Assembly: GCA_963662175.1 (NCBI GenBank)
Contig: OY759227.1
Coordinates: 8,650,501-8,714,500 of the forward strand
Length of the DNA stretch: 64,000 nt
From: Aradus depressus
Lineage: Eukaryota; Arthropoda; Insecta; Hemiptera; Aradidae
Direction of reading: 5' to 3'
Part shown: positions 10,244 to 21,500 of the stretch, piece after piece
How the letters are laid out: each line of letters opens with the position of its first letter
Position numbering within the stretch: position 1 is the first letter of the stretch
The notes under the pieces: model-generated
Seen by the model: the letters and a program-made list of their open reading frames with translations, nothing else
What the model was told of the DNA's origin: nothing
Databases searched by the model: none
Program-made: the position numbers and the translations under genes

Positions 10244-10465
10244 GTGGAGTACCAGTCTAACTGTCGTGGGTACAGTACGGCTTTACGTCCCGTTCTGTAT
10301 TATAGTTAATGGTTACTCAATGTGTTTAGAAGTACCAAACTAATAGTTGTGGGTGTAGGACGGTCTTCCCGTTCTGTATCAGGTTATGGTTACTCAAAGT
10401 GTGCCTATCGTGTAAGAGTACGGTTTTACATGCCATCTCTTGTGGAGTCATAGCCACTCATAGTG
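10244..10465 (+). repeat. Three degenerate ~80-bp repeats in LTR U3
   Basis: Three consecutive segments (about 10244-10324, 10325-10402 and 10403-10465) share the order GAGTACC/GAAGTACC, a TACGG or GACGG block, CCCGTTCTGTAT or a shorter variant, and GGTTACTCAA or GCCACTCATA. Such U3 repeats often act as enhancers in LTR elements; that role is inferred here. The same arrangement is present in each complete LTR. Confidence 0.6.
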
Positions 10466-10508
10466 TTATAGTAAAGCCCTGTTCTTTCTGTATAGCCTGG
10501 CCAGGCAA

Positions 10509-10535
10509 TATATAAGTAGTTCAATTATATCAGTG
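10509..10535 (+). promoter_or_regulatory. Predicted LTR core promoter: TATA-like box and TCAGT initiator
   Basis: TATATAAG at 10509-10516 is followed by TCAGT at 10530-10534, an arthropod-style initiator with A10532 as candidate +1. The spacing of about 23 bases is shorter than the usual ~30, so the true start could lie a few bases downstream. Equivalent boxes start at 14179, 17848, 23486, 27156 and 32794. The left-edge LTR lacks it. Confidence 0.45.
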
Positions 10536-11240
10536 TTCCCCCACCTTATGTATCTTATAGATTCGACTGGACCACAGTGCAGACTGCAATCTGTAAGTAC
10601 ATAGTTTAAGGAAATATTAGAATAATAGAATTTGCCTCAATTTATGTTAAGGATCAATGTTTTGGTCCTGAGTTGCCTCAATTTATGTTAAGCTGGTTTC
10701 TCCCGGAACCAGCACTATCGAATACAGTCCACTACAGAGAGCTTGCCGTGTTTACTAAGTTGTGCGTAGACATGTTTTGGTCTGGTCCGGGCCGAATTAA
10801 AATGTTTTGATCCAAATTTGGCAAAATTCTGTTCTTTTAATAATTTCTTGAATGTGCTTGTCTGGCCGACATGATCCGTGCATGAAAATAACTGCTACTC
10901 CAAAGTTGTTACTGGAGTAACATTTTCATTCTAAAATCACAGTTACTAGATACGTGCTCTCAGTAACATATTGTGATTTTGGTAACCTGCTACTGGTTAT
11001 CTATCTCTCGTGTTGATTAATTATTAAATGTGTTTGAATTTACAATCAATTGTAAATTTAGTTTAAACTAATTATTAGTTTCAAATGTGTCTTATAATTG
11101 TTTTCTATTACATGATTGCAATTAGTTTTTCTTACTTGCTTATAATTAGTTCTTACGTGTTTATAAATTTCTCTTTCGTGTTATAATTAGTTTTCTCTTG
11201 TGTTTATAATATTTTTTACGTGCTTAAATTAGTATTCATT

Positions 11241-12857
11241 ATGGATTCGAAAACATTGAAGAGTTTCAATATTTTAAAGCTCAAAAATGATACTATTTTA
11301 CAAAATATTGTGCAAATTCATTCGTTTATAGAAAGTGTAAAACTTGATAACAGTTTAAAATTTGTGTTTAAAGTAATGATTCCTAACTTGGAATCAAGTT
11401 ATCAAGAATTTTCCGATACCTATTCTAAAATAGTGGAGTGTTTCGCTATATCTGACATACCAATACCCCAAGAGATGACAGATATGCAACTGAGTGTAAA
11501 CCTAATGTTTTATAAGGTAAAAGGTTACTACGAATCGATTTTTTCAAATAGTGAAGAAAAAATTTGTGTTGTTGATTCAAAAAACTTTTCCGTAAACAAT
11601 CCGTTACCCACAATAAGTCTCCCTGAGTTTACAGGAGATTGTCTTAAATGGTGTACATTTAAGGATCTTTTCATTTCAATTGTTCATCAGAATGAGCGTT
11701 TATCACATTCTATGAAGTTCAATTACCTCAAAAGTTGTCTGAAAGGTAAGGCTTTATCTCTTATAAATCATCTCAGTATTTCAGATTCCAATTACTCCAT
11801 CGCATGGACAACTTTATTGGAACATTATGATTCCAATCGTGCTATAGCCATAGAAATAATGGAACAGATGTTGAGTTTTCCTAGTTTTTATACCAATTCA
11901 CCGGATAACCTGGACAGATTTCTGGCGACTTTTGCAGAGTTAGGTCTAGCATTTAATCAGTTGTCTATTCCTAATGTCAGTGAGTTTCTCTTGTTTTATA
12001 TAGCCTTCAAGGTCCTAGATCCAGATAGCAAAAAACAATTCTTGTTGGAGAACAACAAAGTCGAGTTTCCTACTCTGGAAAAATTGGTAGAGTTCGTGAA
12101 GAACCATAGAAAGGCTATGGGTGAAACTAAAGTCAAACCTTGCACTGAGCCTAAGGTAAATTCTCCAAAAAATAAGGTAAGTTCTTATCATAAGGTAAGC
12201 CTTATTAGTTCTCGTACTGGTGTTATAAGTTCTCTTACTACTTGTTTATATTGTGATAAACAACACAGGATATTTGTTTGTCCTGAATTCAAATCTCTTA
12301 GTTCGTTTCAGAGAAATAGTTTTGTTAAAAGTAAGAACTGTTGTTTTAATTGCTTATCTCCAAATCACAAAGTGAAAGTATGCCCATCTCGCGGCCGTTG
12401 TTATCATTGCAAATTAAAACATCATTCTTTATTGTGTTTCAAGAAGTTTTCACGAATAGCATCTCCTATAGCTCGTTCTCGTGATAATCAGGTTCGTACA
12501 GTGTCAAAAGAACCCTTAAAGGGTCCCTCTGATGTTACTCAATTGAGTTCGTGTTCTGCTCAAGTGAAAAATACTGTCTCCTCGTTTACAGTTCTTTTGG
12601 GAACTGCTGTTATTTGTGTTCGTGGAAAAGGAGGCAGAGTTCATCATCTTAGGGCACTTATAGATCCTGGAAGCCAAGCTAGTTATATTACTGCTTCATG
12701 TGTTCAAATCCTCGGTTTGAAGAAGCAGCGTGCGAATGTTACGTGTTCTGGTATTGGCGACATGCCGTCCCAATCTCCTTCAGGTGTTGTTAATTTGTTG
12801 ATACACCCTGAGAAATCAAAGGCAAGTTTTGTGTACTCAAGCATTTGTTATTCCTAA
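11241..12857 (+). CDS. gag: Gag with zinc knuckles and partial protease, unit 2 (type A)
   Basis: A 538-codon frame with the same domains as unit 1: DUF1759-like Gag around residues 117-260, three zinc knuckles between 335 and 399, and the DPG protease motif at 475-477. It is of the IMEQM variety near residue 207 and has CYHC in the third knuckle, as in units 3 and 5. The extra T at 12827-12830 ends the frame. A C-to-T difference gives GTGTACTC at 12831-12838, where units 1, 3 and 5 have GTGCACTC; this changes one residue of the aberrant tail. Gag should be complete; the protease is not. Confidence 0.85.
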   Translation: MDSKTLKSFNILKLKNDTILQNIVQIHSFIESVKLDNSLKFVFKVMIPNLESSYQEFSDTYSKIVECFAISDIPIPQEMTDMQLSVNLMFYKVKGYYESIFSNSEEKICVVDSKNFSVNNPLPTISLPEFTGDCLKWCTFKDLFISIVHQNERLSHSMKFNYLKSCLKGKALSLINHLSISDSNYSIAWTTLLEHYDSNRAIAIEIMEQMLSFPSFYTNSPDNLDRFLATFAELGLAFNQLSIPNVSEFLLFYIAFKVLDPDSKKQFLLENNKVEFPTLEKLVEFVKNHRKAMGETKVKPCTEPKVNSPKNKVSSYHKVSLISSRTGVISSLTTCLYCDKQHRIFVCPEFKSLSSFQRNSFVKSKNCCFNCLSPNHKVKVCPSRGRCYHCKLKHHSLLCFKKFSRIASPIARSRDNQVRTVSKEPLKGPSDVTQLSSCSAQVKNTVSSFTVLLGTAVICVRGKGGRVHHLRALIDPGSQASYITASCVQILGLKKQRANVTCSGIGDMPSQSPSGVVNLLIHPEKSKASFVYSSICYS

Positions 12858-13392
12858 GATAACAAATCTGCAACCTTCAGTGAATCTTTCTCCTTCGGTT
12901 TGTGATAACTTTAACCATTTAAAGTTAGCCGATCCCAAGTTTTATATACCTAGTGATATTCATGTTCTTATAGGCGCTGAGTTATTTAGTTCAATTATAA
13001 CTGGTGAAAAAATAACGTTTCCTCCTGGTGTTCCTACAGCGTGGAATTCAGTTTTTGGTTATGTGTTAATGGGTCAGTGTGGCACCCAAAGTGTTGAAAC
13101 CAAGAGACCAGTTCAAACACTTACATCTACTGTAAATGTTAAGTTAAATTGTGAAGTTAATAAACTCCTCCAGCAGTTCTGGGAGTTAGAGGAAATTCCT
13201 TCAGCCAGTAGTGTGTCTTTGAGTCCCGAAGAAATGCTAGCTGAAGAAATGTTTACCAATCTTCATTACCGTGAAGAATCAGGTAGTTATGTAGTTCCAC
13301 TACTTGTGAAACCTGATGAAAGTTCAAAGTTAGGTTCCATAGAGTGTTGTGTTCCCATTCCGAGGGCTTCCCCAGCGCGAAGTCTTCAGTGA
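12827..13392 (+). pseudogene. Out-of-frame protease/pol remnant, unit 2
   Basis: The shifted continuation of the polyprotein through the protease C-terminal part to the beginning of the RT region. It is cut by the type A deletion at 13337/13338 and closed by a stop at 13392. The protein sequence is the same as in units 1, 3 and 5. Confidence 0.75.
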
Positions 13393-13731
13393 TAGCCCCC
13401 TCTGAAGTGAAGAACGCAGTGTGGTTCCTTACTTCCTTCTCAATCATTTCCCTCATCCCCTCTTGGTTTGCGAGAGAGCTGTAATTCTTAGAAGTTTATT
13501 TGATTTTTTTCTTAGTTGAATAAGTTTCTTCAATTTTTTTTTGTGTTCTAGGATAATTCTTAGAAGTTTATTTGATTTTTTTGTTTAAGTAAGTTTCTTT
13601 AATTATTTTGTGTTGTGTGATTTTATAGTGATTCGTTTATGTTTGCGATATCACTCTATTGTGTAGTTTGTTCACTATGTGTGAGGCTCACATAACTCAC
13701 GTTTGAAAAATTAGTTCAAATTTTTGGTGGG

Positions 13732-14442
13732 TGTATGTTTGGGCCTACTTTTGCTAGGGTAAGGCGGATAAATACATAGGTTAATTTCTCCCCACCCTTT
13801 GCACCTAGGGTACAGAGTACAACCCTACTCAACTCAGTTTCGGCCCCGGCGTCAACATGTGTGGTTGTCCCCGGTCCTTCTCTCGCGTGTGAGTCTCAAA
13901 TTGTGTGAGTCTAGTGGAGTACCAGTCTAACTGTCGTGGGTACAGTACGGCTTTACGTCCCGTTCTGTATTATAGTTAATGGTTACTCAATGTGTTTAGA
14001 AGTACCAAACTAATAGTTGTGGGTGTAGGACGGTCTTCCCGTTCTGTATCAGGTTATGGTTACTCAAAGTGTGCCTATCGTGTAAGAGTACGGTTTTACA
14101 TGCCATCTCTTGTGGAGTCATAGCCACTCATAGTGTTATAGTAAAGCCCTGTTCTTTCTGTATAGCCTGGCCAGGCAATATATAAGTAGTTCAATTATAT
14201 CAGTGTTCCCCCACCTTATGTATCTTATAGATTCGACTGGACCACAGTGCAGACTGCAATCTGTAAGTACATAGTTTAAGGAAATATTAGTATAATAGAA
14301 TTTGCCTCAATTTATGTTAAGGATCAATGTTTTGGTCCTGAGTTGCCTCAATTTATGTTAAGCTGGTTTCTCCCGGAACCAGCACTATCGAATACAGTCA
14401 ACTACAGAGAACTTGCCGTGTTTACTAAGTTGTGCGTAGACA
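13732..14442 (+). repeat. Shared LTR between units 2 and 3
   Basis: 711 bp, nearly identical to the other LTRs. It carries the GTTAATTTC variant in U3 and the ATTAGTATAATAG plus CAGTCAAC variants in the downstream part. The LTR between units 3 and 4 carries the same combination, which suggests duplication of a unit including its LTR. Confidence 0.75.
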
Positions 14443-14909
14443 TGTTTTGGTCTGGTCCGGGCCGAATTAAAATGTTTTGATCCAAATTTGGCAAAATTCT
14501 GTTCTTTTAATAATTTCTTGAATGTGCTTGTCTGGCCGACATGATCCGTGCATGAAAATAACTGCTACTCCAAAGTTGTTACTGGAGTAACATTTTCATT
14601 CTAAACCACAGTTACTAGATACGTGCTCTCAGTAACATATTGTGATTTTGGTAACCTGCTACTGGTTATCTATCTCTCGTGTTGATTAATTATTAAATGT
14701 GTTTGAATTTACAATCAATTGTAAATTTAGTTTAAACTAATTATTAGTTTCAAATGTGTCTTATAATTGTTTTCTATTACATGATTGCAATTAGTTTTTC
14801 TTACTTGCTTATAATTAGTTCTTACGTGTTTATAAATTTCTCTTTCGTGTTATAATTAGTTTTCTCTTGTGTTTATAATATTTTTTACGTGCTTAAATTA
14901 GTATTCATT

Positions 14910-16526
14910 ATGGATTCGAAAACATTGAAGAGTTTCAATATTTTAAAGCTCAAAAATGATACTATTTTACAAAATATTGTGCAAATTCATTCGTTTATAG
15001 AAAGTGTAAAACTTGATAACAGTTTAAAATTTGTGTTTAAAGTAATGATTCCTAACTTGGAATCAAGTTATCAAGAATTTTCCGATACCTATTCTAAAAT
15101 AGTGGAGTGTTTCGCTATATCTGACATACCAATACCCCAAGAGATGACAGATATGCAACTGAGTGTAAACCTAATGTTTTATAAGGTAAAAGGTTACTAC
15201 GAATCGATTTTTTCAAATAGTGAAGAAAAAATTTGTGTTGTTGATTCAAAAAACTTTTCCGTAAACAATCCGTTACCCACAATAAGTCTCCCTGAGTTTA
15301 CAGGAGATTGTCTTAAATGGTGTACATTTAAGGATCTTTTCATTTCAATTGTTCATCAGAATGAGCGTTTATCACATTCTATGAAGTTCAATTACCTCAA
15401 AAGTTGTCTGAAAGGTAAGGCTTTATCTCTTATAAATCATCTCAGTATTTCAGATTCCAATTACTCCATCGCATGGACAACTTTATTGGAACATTATGAT
15501 TCCAATCGTGCTATAGCCATAGAAATAATGGAACAGATGTTGAGTTTTCCTAGTTTTTATACCAATTCACCGGATAACCTGGACAGATTTCTGGCGACTT
15601 TTGCAGAGTTAGGTCTAGCATTTAATCAGTTGTCTATTCCTAATGTCAGTGAGTTTCTCTTGTTTTATATAGCCTTCAAGGTCCTAGATCCAGATAGCAA
15701 AAAACAATTCTTGTTGGAGAACAACAAAGTCGAGTTTCCTACTCTGGAAAAATTGGTAGAGTTCGTGAAGAACCATAGAAAGGCTATGGGTGAAACTAAA
15801 GTCAAACCTTGCACTGAGCCTAAGGTAAATTCTCCAAAAAATAAGGTAAGTTCTTATCATAAGGTAAGCCTTATTAGTTCTCGTACTGGTGTTATAAGTT
15901 CTCTTACTACTTGTTTATATTGTGATAAACAACACAGGATATTTGTTTGTCCTGAATTCAAATCTCTTAGTTCGTTTCAGAGAAATAGTTTTGTTAAAAG
16001 TAAGAACTGTTGTTTTAATTGCTTATCTCCAAATCACAAAGTGAAAGTATGCCCATCTCGCGGCCGTTGTTATCATTGCAAATTAAAACATCATTCTTTA
16101 TTGTGTTTCAAGAAGTTTTCACGAATAGCATCTCCTATAGCTCGTTCTCGTGATAATCAGGTTCGTACAGTGTCAAAAGAACCCTTAAAGGGTCCCTCTG
16201 ATGTTACTCAATTGAGTTCGTGTTCTGCTCAAGTGAAAAATACTGTCTCCTCGTTTACAGTTCTTTTGGGAACTGCTGTTATTTGTGTTCGTGGAAAAGG
16301 AGGCAGAGTTCATCATCTTAGGGCACTTATAGATCCTGGAAGCCAAGCTAGTTATATTACTGCTTCATGTGTTCAAATCCTCGGTTTGAAGAAGCAGCGT
16401 GCGAATGTTACGTGTTCTGGTATTGGCGACATGCCGTCCCAATCTCCTTCAGGTGTTGTTAATTTGTTGATACACCCTGAGAAATCAAAGGCAAGTTTTG
16501 TGCACTCAAGCATTTGTTATTCCTAA
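14910..16526 (+). CDS. gag: Gag with zinc knuckles and partial protease, unit 3 (type A)
   Basis: A 538-codon frame with DUF1759-like Gag, three zinc knuckles and the DPG protease motif in the same positions as unit 1. It has the IMEQM and CYHC variants of units 2 and 5. The frame is terminated at 16526 by the shared extra T at 16496-16499. Gag is complete; the protease is cut. The start is the ATG at 14910 with a favourable context, preceded by a leader of the type B variety. Confidence 0.85.
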   Translation: MDSKTLKSFNILKLKNDTILQNIVQIHSFIESVKLDNSLKFVFKVMIPNLESSYQEFSDTYSKIVECFAISDIPIPQEMTDMQLSVNLMFYKVKGYYESIFSNSEEKICVVDSKNFSVNNPLPTISLPEFTGDCLKWCTFKDLFISIVHQNERLSHSMKFNYLKSCLKGKALSLINHLSISDSNYSIAWTTLLEHYDSNRAIAIEIMEQMLSFPSFYTNSPDNLDRFLATFAELGLAFNQLSIPNVSEFLLFYIAFKVLDPDSKKQFLLENNKVEFPTLEKLVEFVKNHRKAMGETKVKPCTEPKVNSPKNKVSSYHKVSLISSRTGVISSLTTCLYCDKQHRIFVCPEFKSLSSFQRNSFVKSKNCCFNCLSPNHKVKVCPSRGRCYHCKLKHHSLLCFKKFSRIASPIARSRDNQVRTVSKEPLKGPSDVTQLSSCSAQVKNTVSSFTVLLGTAVICVRGKGGRVHHLRALIDPGSQASYITASCVQILGLKKQRANVTCSGIGDMPSQSPSGVVNLLIHPEKSKASFVHSSICYS

Positions 16527-17061
16527 GATAACAAATCTGCAACCTTCAGTGAATCTTTCTCCTTCGGTTTGTGATAACTTTAACCATTTAAAGTTAGCCG
16601 ATCCCAAGTTTTATATACCTAGTGATATTCATGTTCTTATAGGCGCTGAGTTATTTAGTTCAATTATAACTGGTGAAAAAATAACGTTTCCTCCTGGTGT
16701 TCCTACAGCGTGGAATTCAGTTTTTGGTTATGTGTTAATGGGTCAGTGTGGCACCCAAAGTGTTGAAACCAAGAGACCAGTTCAAACACTTACATCTACT
16801 GTAAATGTTAAGTTAAATTGTGAAGTTAATAAACTCCTCCAGCAGTTCTGGGAGTTAGAGGAAATTCCTTCAGCCAGTAGTGTGTCTTTGAGTCCCGAAG
16901 AAATGCTAGCTGAAGAAATGTTTACCAATCTTCATTACCGTGAAGAATCAGGTAGTTATGTAGTTCCACTACTTGTGAAACCTGATGAAAGTTCAAAGTT
17001 AGGTTCCATAGAGTGTTGTGTTCCCATTCCGAGGGCTTCCCCAGCGCGAAGTCTTCAGTGA
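16496..17061 (+). pseudogene. Out-of-frame protease/pol remnant, unit 3
   Basis: The same shifted remnant as in units 1, 2 and 5, from the extra T to the stop at 17061, crossing the deletion junction at 17006/17007. It lacks everything from the RT region onward. Confidence 0.75.
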
Positions 17062-17400
17062 TAGCCCCCTCTGAAGTGAAGAACGCAGTGTGGTTCCTTA
17101 CTTCCTTCTCAATCATTTCCCTCATCCCCTCTTGGTTTGCGAGAGAGCTGTAATTCTTAGAAGTTTATTTGATTTTTTTCTTAGTTGAATAAGTTTCTTC
17201 AATTTTTTTTTGTGTTCTAGGATAATTCTTAGAAGTTTATTTGATTTTTTTGTTTAAGTAAGTTTCTTTAATTATTTTGTGTTGTGTGATTTTATAGTGA
17301 TTCGTTTATGTTTGCGATATCACTCTATTGTGTAGTTTGTTCACTATGTGTGAGGCTCACATAACTCACGTTTGAAAAATTAGTTCAAATTTTTGGTGGG

Positions 17401-18111
17401 TGTATGTTTGGGCCTACTTTTGCTAGGGTAAGGCGGATAAATACATAGGTTAATTTCTCCCCACCCTTTGCACCTAGGGTACAGAGTACAACCCTACTCA
17501 ACTCAGTTTCGGCCCCGGCGTCAACATGTGTGGTTGTCCCCGGTCCTTCTCTCGCGTGTGAGTCTCAAATTGTGTGAGTCTAGTGGAGTACCAGTCTAAC
17601 TGTCGTGGGTACAGTACGGCTTTACGTCCCGTTCTGTATTATAGTTAATGGTTACTCAATGTGTTTAGAAGTACCAAACTAATAGTTGTGGGTGTAGGAC
17701 GGTCTTCCCGTTCTGTATCAGGTTATGGTTACTCAAAGTGTGCCTATCGTGTAAGAGTACGGTTTTACATGCCATCTCTTGTGGAGTCATAGCCACTCAT
17801 AGTGTTATAGTAAAGCCCTGTTCTTTCTGTATAGCCTGGCCAGGCAATATATAAGTAGTTCAATTATATCAGTGTTCCCCCACCTTATGTATCTTATAGA
17901 TTCGACTGGACCACAGTGCAGACTGCAATCTGTAAGTACATAGTTTAAGGAAATATTAGTATAATAGAATTTGCCTCAATTTATGTTAAGGATCAATGTT
18001 TTGGTCCTGAGTTGCCTCAATTTATGTTAAGCTGGTTTCTCCCGGAACCAGCACTATCGAATACAGTCAACTACAGAGAACTTGCCGTGTTTACTAAGTT
18101 GTGCGTAGACA
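17401..18111 (+). repeat. Shared LTR between units 3 and 4
   Basis: 711 bp. It has the same variant combination as the LTR between units 2 and 3 (GTTAATTTC, ATTAGTATAATAG, CAGTCAAC). TATA-like box at 17848-17855. Confidence 0.75.
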
Positions 18112-18578
18112 TGTTTTGGTCTGGTCCGGGCCGAATTAAAATGTTTTGATCCAAATTTGGCAAAATTCTGTTCTTTTAATAATTTCTTGAATGTGCTTGT
18201 CTGGCCGACATGATCCGTGCATGAAAATAACTGCTACTCCAAAGTTGTTACTGGAGTAACATTTTCATTCTAAACCACAGTTACTAGATACGTGCTCTCA
18301 GTAACATATTGTGATTTTGGTAACCTGCTACTGGTTATCTATCTCTCGTGTTGATTAATTATTAAATGTGTTTGAATTTACAATCAATTGTAAATTTAGT
18401 TTAAACTAATTATTAGTTTCAAATGTGTCTTATAATTGTTTTCTATTACATGATTGCAATTAGTTTTTCTTACTTGCTTATAATTAGTTCTTACGTGTTT
18501 ATAAATTTCTCTTTCGTGTTATAATTAGTTTTCTCTTGTGTTTATAATATTTTTTACGTGCTTAAATTAGTATTCATT

Positions 18579-21500
18579 ATGGATTCGAAAACATTGAAGA
18601 GTTTCAATATTTTAAAGCTCAAAAATGATACTATTTTACAAAATATTGTGCAAATTCATTCGTTTATAGAAAGTGTAAAACTTGATAACAGTTTAAAATT
18701 TGTGTTTAAAGTAATGATTCCTAACTTGGAATCAAGTTATCAAGAATTTTCCGATACCTATTCTAAAATAGTGGAGTGTTTCGCTATATCTGACATACCA
18801 ATACCCCAAGAGATGACAGATATGCAACTGAGTGTAAATCTAATGTTTTATAAGGTAAAAGGTTACTACGAATCGATTTTTTCAAATAGTGAAGAAAAAA
18901 TTTGTGTTGTTGATTCTAAAAACTTTTCCGTAAACAATCCGTTACCCACAATAAGTCTCCCTGAGTTTACAGGAGATTGTCTTAAATGGTGTACATTTAA
19001 GGATCTTTTCATTTCAATTGTTCATCAGAATGAGCGTTTATCACATTCTATGAAGTTCAATTACCTCAAAAGTTGTCTGAAAGGTAAGGCTTTATCTCTT
19101 ATAAATCATCTCAGTATTTCAGATTCCAATTACTCCATCGCATGGACTACTTTATTGGAACATTATGATTCCAATCGTGCTATAGCCATAGAAATACTGG
19201 AACATATGTTGAGTTTTCCTAGTTTTTATACCAATTCACCGGATAACCTGGACAGATTTCTGGCGACTTTTGCAGAGTTAGGTCTAGCATTTAATCAGTT
19301 GTCTATTCCTAATGTCAGTGAGTTTCTCTTGTTTTATATAGCCTTCAAGGTCCTAGATCCAGATAGCAAAAAACAATTCTTGTTGGAGAACAACAAAGTC
19401 GAGTTTCCTACTCTGGAAAAATTGGTAGAGTTCGTGAAGAACCATAGAAAGGCTATGGGTGAAACTAAAGTCAAACCTTGCACTGAGCCTAAGGTAAATT
19501 CTCCAAAAAATAAGGTAAGTTCTTATCATAAGGTAAGCCTTATTAGTTCTCGTACTGGTGTTATAAGTTCTCTTACTACTTGTTTATATTGTGATAAACA
19601 ACACAGGATATTTGTTTGTCCTGAATTCAAATCTCTTAGTTCGTTTCAGAGAAATAGTTTTGTTAAAAGTAAGAACTGTTGTTTTAATTGCTTATCTCCA
19701 AATCACAAAGTGAAAGTATGCCCATCTCGCGGCCGTTGTTATATTTGCAAATTAAAACATCCTTTTTTATTGTGTTTCAAGAAGTTTTCACGAATAGCAT
19801 CTCCTATAGCTCGTTCTCATGATAATCAGGTTCGTACAGTGTCAAAAGAACCCTTAAAGGGTCCCTCTGATGTTACTCAATTGAGTTCGTGTTCTGCTCA
19901 AGTGAAAAATACTGTCTCCTCGTTTACAGTTCTTTTGGGAACTGCTGTTATTTGTGTTCGTGGAAAAGGAGGCAGAGTTCATCATCTTAGGGCACTTATA
20001 GATCCTGGAAGCCAAGCTAGTTATATTACTGCTTCATGTGTTCAAATCCTCGGTTTGAAGAAGCAGCGTGCGAATGTTACGTGTTCTGGTATTGGCGACA
20101 TGCCGTCCCAATCTCCTTCAGGTGTTGTTAATTTGTTGATACACCCTGAGAAATCAAAGGCAAGTTTGTGCACTCAAGCATTTGTTATTCCTAAGATAAC
20201 AAATCTGCAACCTTCAGTGAATCTTTCTCCTTCGGTTTGTGATAACTTTAACCATTTAAAGTTAGCCGATCCCAAGTTTTATATACCTAGTGATATTCAT
20301 GTTCTTATAGGCGCTGAGTTATTTAGTTCAATTATAACTGGTGAAAAAATAACGTTTCCTCCTGGTGTTCCTACAGCGTGGAATTCAGTTTTTGGTTATG
20401 TGTTAATGGGTCAGTGTGGCACCCAAAGTGTTGAAACCAAGAGACCAGTTCAAACACTTACATCTACTGTAAATGTTAAGTTAAATTGTGAAGTTAATAA
20501 ACTCCTCCAGCAGTTCTGGGAGTTAGAGGAAATTCCTTCAGCCAGTAGTGTGTCTTTGAGTCCCGAAGAAATGCTAGCTGAAGAAATGTTTACCAATCTT
20601 CATTACCGTGAAGAATCAGGTAGTTATGTAGTTCCACTACTTGTGAAACCTGATGAAAGTTCAAAGTTAGGTTCATCCTTCAATAGTGCATCTATGCGTC
20701 TTAATTCTGTTAAAGGAAAATTTGTGAAAATTTATCAGTTTGATGAGTTTTGTTATACAGTTAATCTGTCACCAACAGCTAATAAGAAGAGAGCAGTTCT
20801 CTCTAATATAGCTCGTGTTTTAGATCCGCCTAGTAGGATCGGTCCTGTTACAGTCTGGGCTAAGCAATTTCTTCAGAAATTGTGGCGTTTAGGTCTAGAC
20901 TGGGATACCCTCTTGCCTGAGCAGGAATGTAGTGAATGGCAAATGTTTGTCACTTCTCTCAAACTAGTTTCGCAGTTTCGTGTTCCAAGAATCATTCTTC
21001 CCCCTGATTCTGTAGAGTGCAGTCTCATTGGAGTTTGTGACGCCAGTGAGAAAGGTTATGCTGCCGTTGTGTATTTACGCAGCCAGAATTTAAGTGAAAG
21101 TGGAAGTTCACACCTTCTGATGGCCAAAACTAAAGTTGCGCCAGTTAAACCAGTTACTATACCTCGTTTAGAACTTCTAGGTGCAGTTCACCTTATGAAG
21201 TTAGTGAATCACGTTCATGAAGCTCTGTGTGCTTCAGTGATTATTTCCAATGTGTTAACATTTACGGACTCCTCCGTTGTGTTGAGTTGGCTCAGAACAG
21301 AGCCACATAAGTTACAGACGTTCGTGTGTCATCGTGTTGTTTCCATTCTCAGTTCACCTGTTACACTGAATTGGAACCATGTTTCTTCTCAAGATAATCC
21401 AGCCGATGTCGCCTCTAAAGGATGTTTACCTGCTCAGTTTCTACAGGATCCTCTTTGGCTTCATGGTCCCATCTGGCTCACTTCATCCATAGGTGAGTGG

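Larger units (their letters stand above)
10062..10772 (+). repeat. Shared LTR between units 1 and 2
   Basis: A 711-bp interval bounded by TGTATG and GTAGACA. The same interval recurs, nearly identical, between all units. The ends are inferred from the TG…CA rule and a candidate upstream polypurine tract, because no target-site duplication is available to fix them. The U3 part holds three degenerate ~80-bp repeats (10244-10465) and a TATA-like box. The last ~240 bp match the truncated LTR at the left edge. Confidence 0.75.
10773..13731 (+). mobile_element. Unit 2 internal region, type A
   Basis: A 2959-bp internal region with the same organisation as unit 1. Frameshift T run at 12827-12830; deletion junction at 13337/13338. 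Linked variants in the 5' part (ATTAGAATAATAG and CAGTCCAC in the preceding LTR, AAAATCAC in the leader) match unit 5. Confidence 0.9.
14443..17400 (+). mobile_element. Unit 3 internal region, type A
   Basis: A 2958-bp internal region. The leader has the CTAAACCACAG variant, one base shorter than CTAAAATCACAG and shared with the type B units 4 and 6. The coding part is type A. Frameshift run at 16496-16499; deletion junction at 17006/17007. It is therefore a mosaic of B-like leader and A-like body. Confidence 0.9.
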
